A stretch of DNA of 6,547 nucleotides from Pseudomonadota bacterium (GTDB lineage: Bacteria; Desulfobacterota; Syntrophia; Syntrophales; JADFWA01), in assembly GCA_030596145.1 (NCBI GenBank), contig JAUVKS010000114.1:1-6547 (forward strand), written 5' to 3'. The notes under the pieces are model-generated. The model ran no database searches and had not been told where the DNA came from. It saw only the letters and a program-made list of their open reading frames with translations. The position numbers and the translations under genes were made by a program. Of the stretch, positions 4,744 to 6,547 are shown in pieces. The stretch's first letter is position 1. Each line of letters starts with the position of its first letter.

Positions 4744-5625
4744 ATGGAGGCAAGACGTGGAATATGGTTTGGAGCAATATTAACCGCTCTGGCTCTAACA
4801 TTGATTACATCGCCGGTACTGGCAGGAAAAAAACAGCCTTCTAAGAGTACAGTTGCGGTGGTTAACGGATCGGCGATCACCCGGGCAGATCTTGATATGG
4901 AGATGAGTAATATTCAACAACAGTATCTACGTAATGGGGAACAACTCAGTGATTCACAGATCAAAAAAGAAGCTCTCGACAACCTTGTTGATATAGAGTT
5001 ATTCTATCAGGAAAGCCAGAGGAAGGGAATCAAAATTGATGAGCAGATTTTACGGAGAATGACCGTTCAACAATTCATCGATAAGCAATTTATTCAAAAA
5101 GTTACGGTTTCCGACAAGGAAATCAAGGCCTACTATGACAGCCACCCCGATTATTTCAAACAACCCGCGAAGGTACAGGCCAGTCATATTCTGATTAAGG
5201 TTGCTACAGGGGCGGACAAGTCGCAGAGAGCTGAAGCACGCAAAAAAATTGAAAAGATCCGAAAGAAGCTGCAAAAAGGTGGAGATTTTGCGGCTCTTGC
5301 CAAAGAGTTTTCCCAGTGTCCCAGTAGTGTCAGGGGTGGGGACCTGGGTTACTTTACACGGGGACAAATGGCAAAACCCTTTGAAGAGGCAGCCTTTGAT
5401 TTAAAACCTGGAAAGGTAAGTGACATTGTCGAAACTAAGTTCGGATATCACCTGATTAAAGTCACCGATAAGGAACCTGAAACTACTGCCGCTTATGAAA
5501 GCGTCAAAGACAGTCTTGGGCAATATCTAAAACAGGAGAAAATACAGGAAAAAATAAGTTCATACATTGATAAACTGAAAAAGAAAGCAAAAGTGGAAAT
5601 ATTTCTGACGGAATCCTCACAATAA
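4744..5625 (+). CDS. Periplasmic PpiC/SurA-type peptidyl-prolyl cis-trans isomerase
   Basis: This 293-residue exported parvulin is likely a chaperone or PPIase helping fold outer-membrane and periplasmic proteins. GGAGAGGAG at 4727-4735 sets ATG 4744. The signal peptide is 1-27: positive start MEARRG, hydrophobic core about 7-22, cleavage after PVLA (24-27). Residues about 36-120 form a SurA-like N-terminal helical region (VAVVNGSAITRADLDMEM..., QYLRNGEQLSDSQIKKEALDNLVDIELFYQE). A single rotamase domain follows at about 144-242, with ASHILIKV (146-153), GGDFAALAKEFSQCPSS (179-195), RGGDLGYFTRGQMAKPFEEAAFDLKPG (197-223) and FGYHLIKV (233-240). The tail is a Lys-rich helix. The order of N-domain, one parvulin domain and C-helix matches PrsA/PpiC-type factors rather than two-domain E. 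coli SurA. No lipobox. The OMP-folding role is an inference from the family and location. Confidence 0.92.
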   Translation: MEARRGIWFGAILTALALTLITSPVLAGKKQPSKSTVAVVNGSAITRADLDMEMSNIQQQYLRNGEQLSDSQIKKEALDNLVDIELFYQESQRKGIKIDEQILRRMTVQQFIDKQFIQKVTVSDKEIKAYYDSHPDYFKQPAKVQASHILIKVATGADKSQRAEARKKIEKIRKKLQKGGDFAALAKEFSQCPSSVRGGDLGYFTRGQMAKPFEEAAFDLKPGKVSDIVETKFGYHLIKVTDKEPETTAAYESVKDSLGQYLKQEKIQEKISSYIDKLKKKAKVEIFLTESSQ

Positions 5626-5661
5626 AGGAAACTTTTTCAAATACGCATTAAAATTGAAGCT

Positions 5662-5711
5662 CATGGTAGTCCGCCTCAAGCGGGTGGCAACAAACTCGCC
5701 ATGTATTTTTT
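5662..5711 (+). terminator. Probable terminator after the PPIase gene
   Basis: CATGG (5662-5666) and CCATG (5699-5703) bracket inner complementary segments: GCGGGT (5680-5685) pairs with ACTCGC (5694-5699) including one G-U, and CCGC (5671-5674) competes for GCGG (5680-5683). Six T bases follow at 5706-5711. The mix of stems is less clean than the other two terminators here, and it could instead be a repeat with a T-run by chance. Confidence 0.45.
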
Positions 5712-5873
5712 CGACAGTTTTTCGCTTGACTTTGACAAAGCTATGTATTAAGGATCAAAGAGATAATGGCTCAATTGCGGGTCGGATTTGCTGTGAAGGA
5801 TCATTTCCTTTGCCCGAGCGGCGACCTTAGGTTTGGGATCATTATAGAAAGTTTTCAAAAGGAGGGCAGCGTT
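5712..5873 (+). other. Leader region of the cold-shock gene
   Basis: This 162-base stretch precedes the TTG start. It holds two tandem TTGAC-type boxes (TTGACT 5726-5731 and TTGACA 5732-5737) without a well-spaced -10, a direct repeat GGATCATT (5798-5805 and 5836-5843), and a short segment TGCCC (5811-5815) able to pair with GGGCA (5864-5868) at the Shine-Dalgarno. Long 5' leaders that act as temperature-sensitive RNA are established for E. coli cspA. Whether this one behaves so cannot be read from the sequence. An in-frame ATG at 5766 would add 36 residues to the cold-shock protein, but they are unlike the family. Confidence 0.4.
5857..5865 (+). promoter_or_regulatory. Shine-Dalgarno deciding the TTG start of the cold-shock gene
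   Basis: AAAAGGAGG (5857-5865) is a near-perfect ribosome-binding site with 8 bases to TTG 5874. No ATG lies at suitable distance in any frame that gives a cold-shock protein, so TTG is the likely start. Confidence 0.8.
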
Positions 5874-6074
5874 TTGGCAGAAGGAACGGTAAAATGGTTC
5901 AGCGAAAAAAAGGGGTATGGCTTCATTGAGCAAGAAGATGGTCAGGATTTGTTTGTTCACCACACATCAATTAACATGGCCGGGTTCAAGACCCTCGCTG
6001 AAGGTGAGCGAGTAAGCTTTGATGTGGAAGACAGCGATCGGGGACCCGTAGCTAAAAATGTCGCCAAGCTTTAG
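5874..6074 (+). CDS. CspA-family cold-shock domain protein (TTG start)
   Basis: This is a 66-residue single cold-shock domain, an OB-fold that binds single-stranded RNA or DNA and melts mRNA structure. It begins with a TTG read as Met, giving MAEGTVKWFSEKKGYGFI, the usual N-terminus of the family. RNP1 is KGYGFI (13-18) and RNP2 is LFVHH (26-30). Aromatic residues Trp8, Phe9, Tyr15, Phe17, Phe27, His29 and Phe38 fit the nucleic-acid face. The C-terminus GPVAKNVAKL is also typical, and total length is normal. A strong Shine-Dalgarno at 5857-5865 supports this start over the ATG at 5766, which would add a non-homologous 36-residue extension. A perfect 23-bp terminator follows 9 bases after the stop. 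The gene stands alone and converges on a CoA transferase gene. Cold induction is not proven by the sequence; many family members are constitutive. Confidence 0.93.
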   Translation: MAEGTVKWFSEKKGYGFIEQEDGQDLFVHHTSINMAGFKTLAEGERVSFDVEDSDRGPVAKNVAKL

Positions 6075-6083
6075 TTCACTTAA

Positions 6084-6133
6084 CAGAATCAAAAAGGGCA
6101 TCTCATTTCGATGAGATGCCCTTTTTGATTCTG
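6084..6133. terminator. Bidirectional terminator with 23-bp perfect stem and TTCG loop
   Basis: Bases 6084-6106 pair perfectly with 6111-6133 around a TTCG loop. The stem includes A5 next to the GGGC core on one side and T5 on the other, so either strand gives a GC-rich top and a U-rich 3' side. It lies 9 bases after the cold-shock stop and 20 bases before the stop of the convergent CoA transferase, so it can serve both. Confidence 0.85.
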
Positions 6134-6153
6134 AAAATTGAAAACGCCTTCTG

Positions 6154-6547
6154 CTATATTATTCCACGTTTCGACAGCTCTTCTATTTCGAGATCAGTAT
6201 ATCCCATCTCTCGAAGAATTTCCTCCGTATGCTCCCCAAAGCCTGGAGGATGCATCCGTAAGTCCGGCTGATCATCAGAAAACTTAATTGGAAAGGCTTG
6301 CTGAGGAACATTACCATCAACTGGATGGACATACTTGAACCATAGCCCCCTATGTTGAATATGGGGATCCTCCAGTGCCTCCTTGAGCGAATTTACCGGC
6401 GAAAAACATATATCATAACGATCAAAAACATCAATCCACTCCTGCCGGGTCCTTTGCAAAATAATGCTTTGAACCTCTTCAATAAGCTCTTCCCGTCGGG
6501 GACTGGAAGCAAACTGATCCCTTATTAAATCTTCTCTCCCAACAGCC
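6154..6547 (-). CDS. CaiB/BaiF-type (class III) CoA transferase, C-terminal part (partial)
   Basis: The gene enters from the right edge. The last 131 residues are visible, with a TAG stop at 6154-6156. Translation of the first visible bases gives AVGREDLIRDQFASSPRREELIEEV, in frame with LQRTRQEWIDVFDRYDICFSPVNSLKEALEDPHIQHRGLWF. These show the family marks: an EWxDVFDRYDICFSPV segment, then the EALEDPHIQHRG motif, and a C-terminal PPxFGEHTEEILREMGYTDLEIEEL stretch. Such enzymes move CoA between carboxylic acids via an aspartyl-CoA thioester, for example in carnitine, formyl/oxalyl, fatty acid or aromatic acid metabolism. The catalytic Asp lies in the missing N-terminal half. The substrate cannot be told from the C-terminus. 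An in-frame TTG at 6457-6459 is an internal Leu codon, not a start. Confidence 0.9.
   Translation of the reverse strand, partial: AVGREDLIRDQFASSPRREELIEEVQSIILQRTRQEWIDVFDRYDICFSPVNSLKEALEDPHIQHRGLWFKYVHPVDGNVPQQAFPIKFSDDQPDLRMHPPGFGEHTEEILREMGYTDLEIEELSKRGII

Noticed and set aside
5726..5751. Possible promoter with tandem TTGAC boxes before the cold-shock gene
   Set aside because: The best -10-like bases (TATTAA, 5746-5751) are 14 bases from the first box and 8 from the second, both too short, and no better -10 lies at 16-18 bases.
6154..6459. CoA transferase fragment as a complete 101-residue gene starting at 6459
   Set aside because: The codon is an internal TTG (Leu). The frame continues open with family-typical residues to the window edge, so the gene is longer and partial.

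Overview
The window looks like chromosomal DNA of a Gram-negative (diderm) bacterium. A deltaproteobacterial (Desulfobacterota-like) source is my best guess. It rests on the style of the Mla locus (mlaE-mlaF-long mlaD followed by a secreted DUF4384-type protein), on moderate base composition and on the kind of palindromic intergenic repeats. No rRNA or other phylogenetic marker is present, so the assignment is an inference.

Left part (1-3521, + strand): a phospholipid-transport (Mla/MCE) operon. It holds the C-terminal end of the MlaE permease, the MlaF ATPase 2 bases later, a long MlaD/MCE protein, and a secreted protein with a FlgT_N/LPP20-like N-terminal half and a DUF4384-like C-terminal half. 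MlaD is the most notable gene. It carries an inner-membrane anchor, one MCE domain, a long helical linker with two 34-residue-spaced repeats, and a C-terminal amphipathic beta-rich domain that reads like an outer-membrane barrel. No mlaB or mlaC is seen here. The 250-base mlaF-mlaD gap is filled by a 31-nt-arm palindrome of heptad-like repeats, and a separate 133-bp inverted-repeat element appears to have inserted into its left arm.

Middle (3522-4710, + strand): a 226-base gap with a multi-hairpin, cloverleaf-like element, then a good sigma70-type promoter. Next come an unrecognised 169-residue protein with an HELVH zinc-protease-like motif and a 94-residue FmdB-type zinc-ribbon protein. A 17-bp perfect terminator hairpin closes this unit.

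Right part (4711-6547): a secreted PpiC/SurA-type (parvulin) periplasmic folding factor, a probable terminator, a long leader, and a CspA-family cold-shock protein that should start at a TTG codon. Convergent to it on the - strand is the C-terminal part of a CaiB/BaiF-type (class III) CoA transferase. A 23-bp perfect hairpin with a TTCG loop lies between them and probably terminates both genes.

Together the operon points to envelope lipid homeostasis, and the PPIase fits outer-membrane protein biogenesis. The remaining genes are housekeeping or unknown. I see no CRISPR array, tRNA, rRNA, transposase or phage gene.
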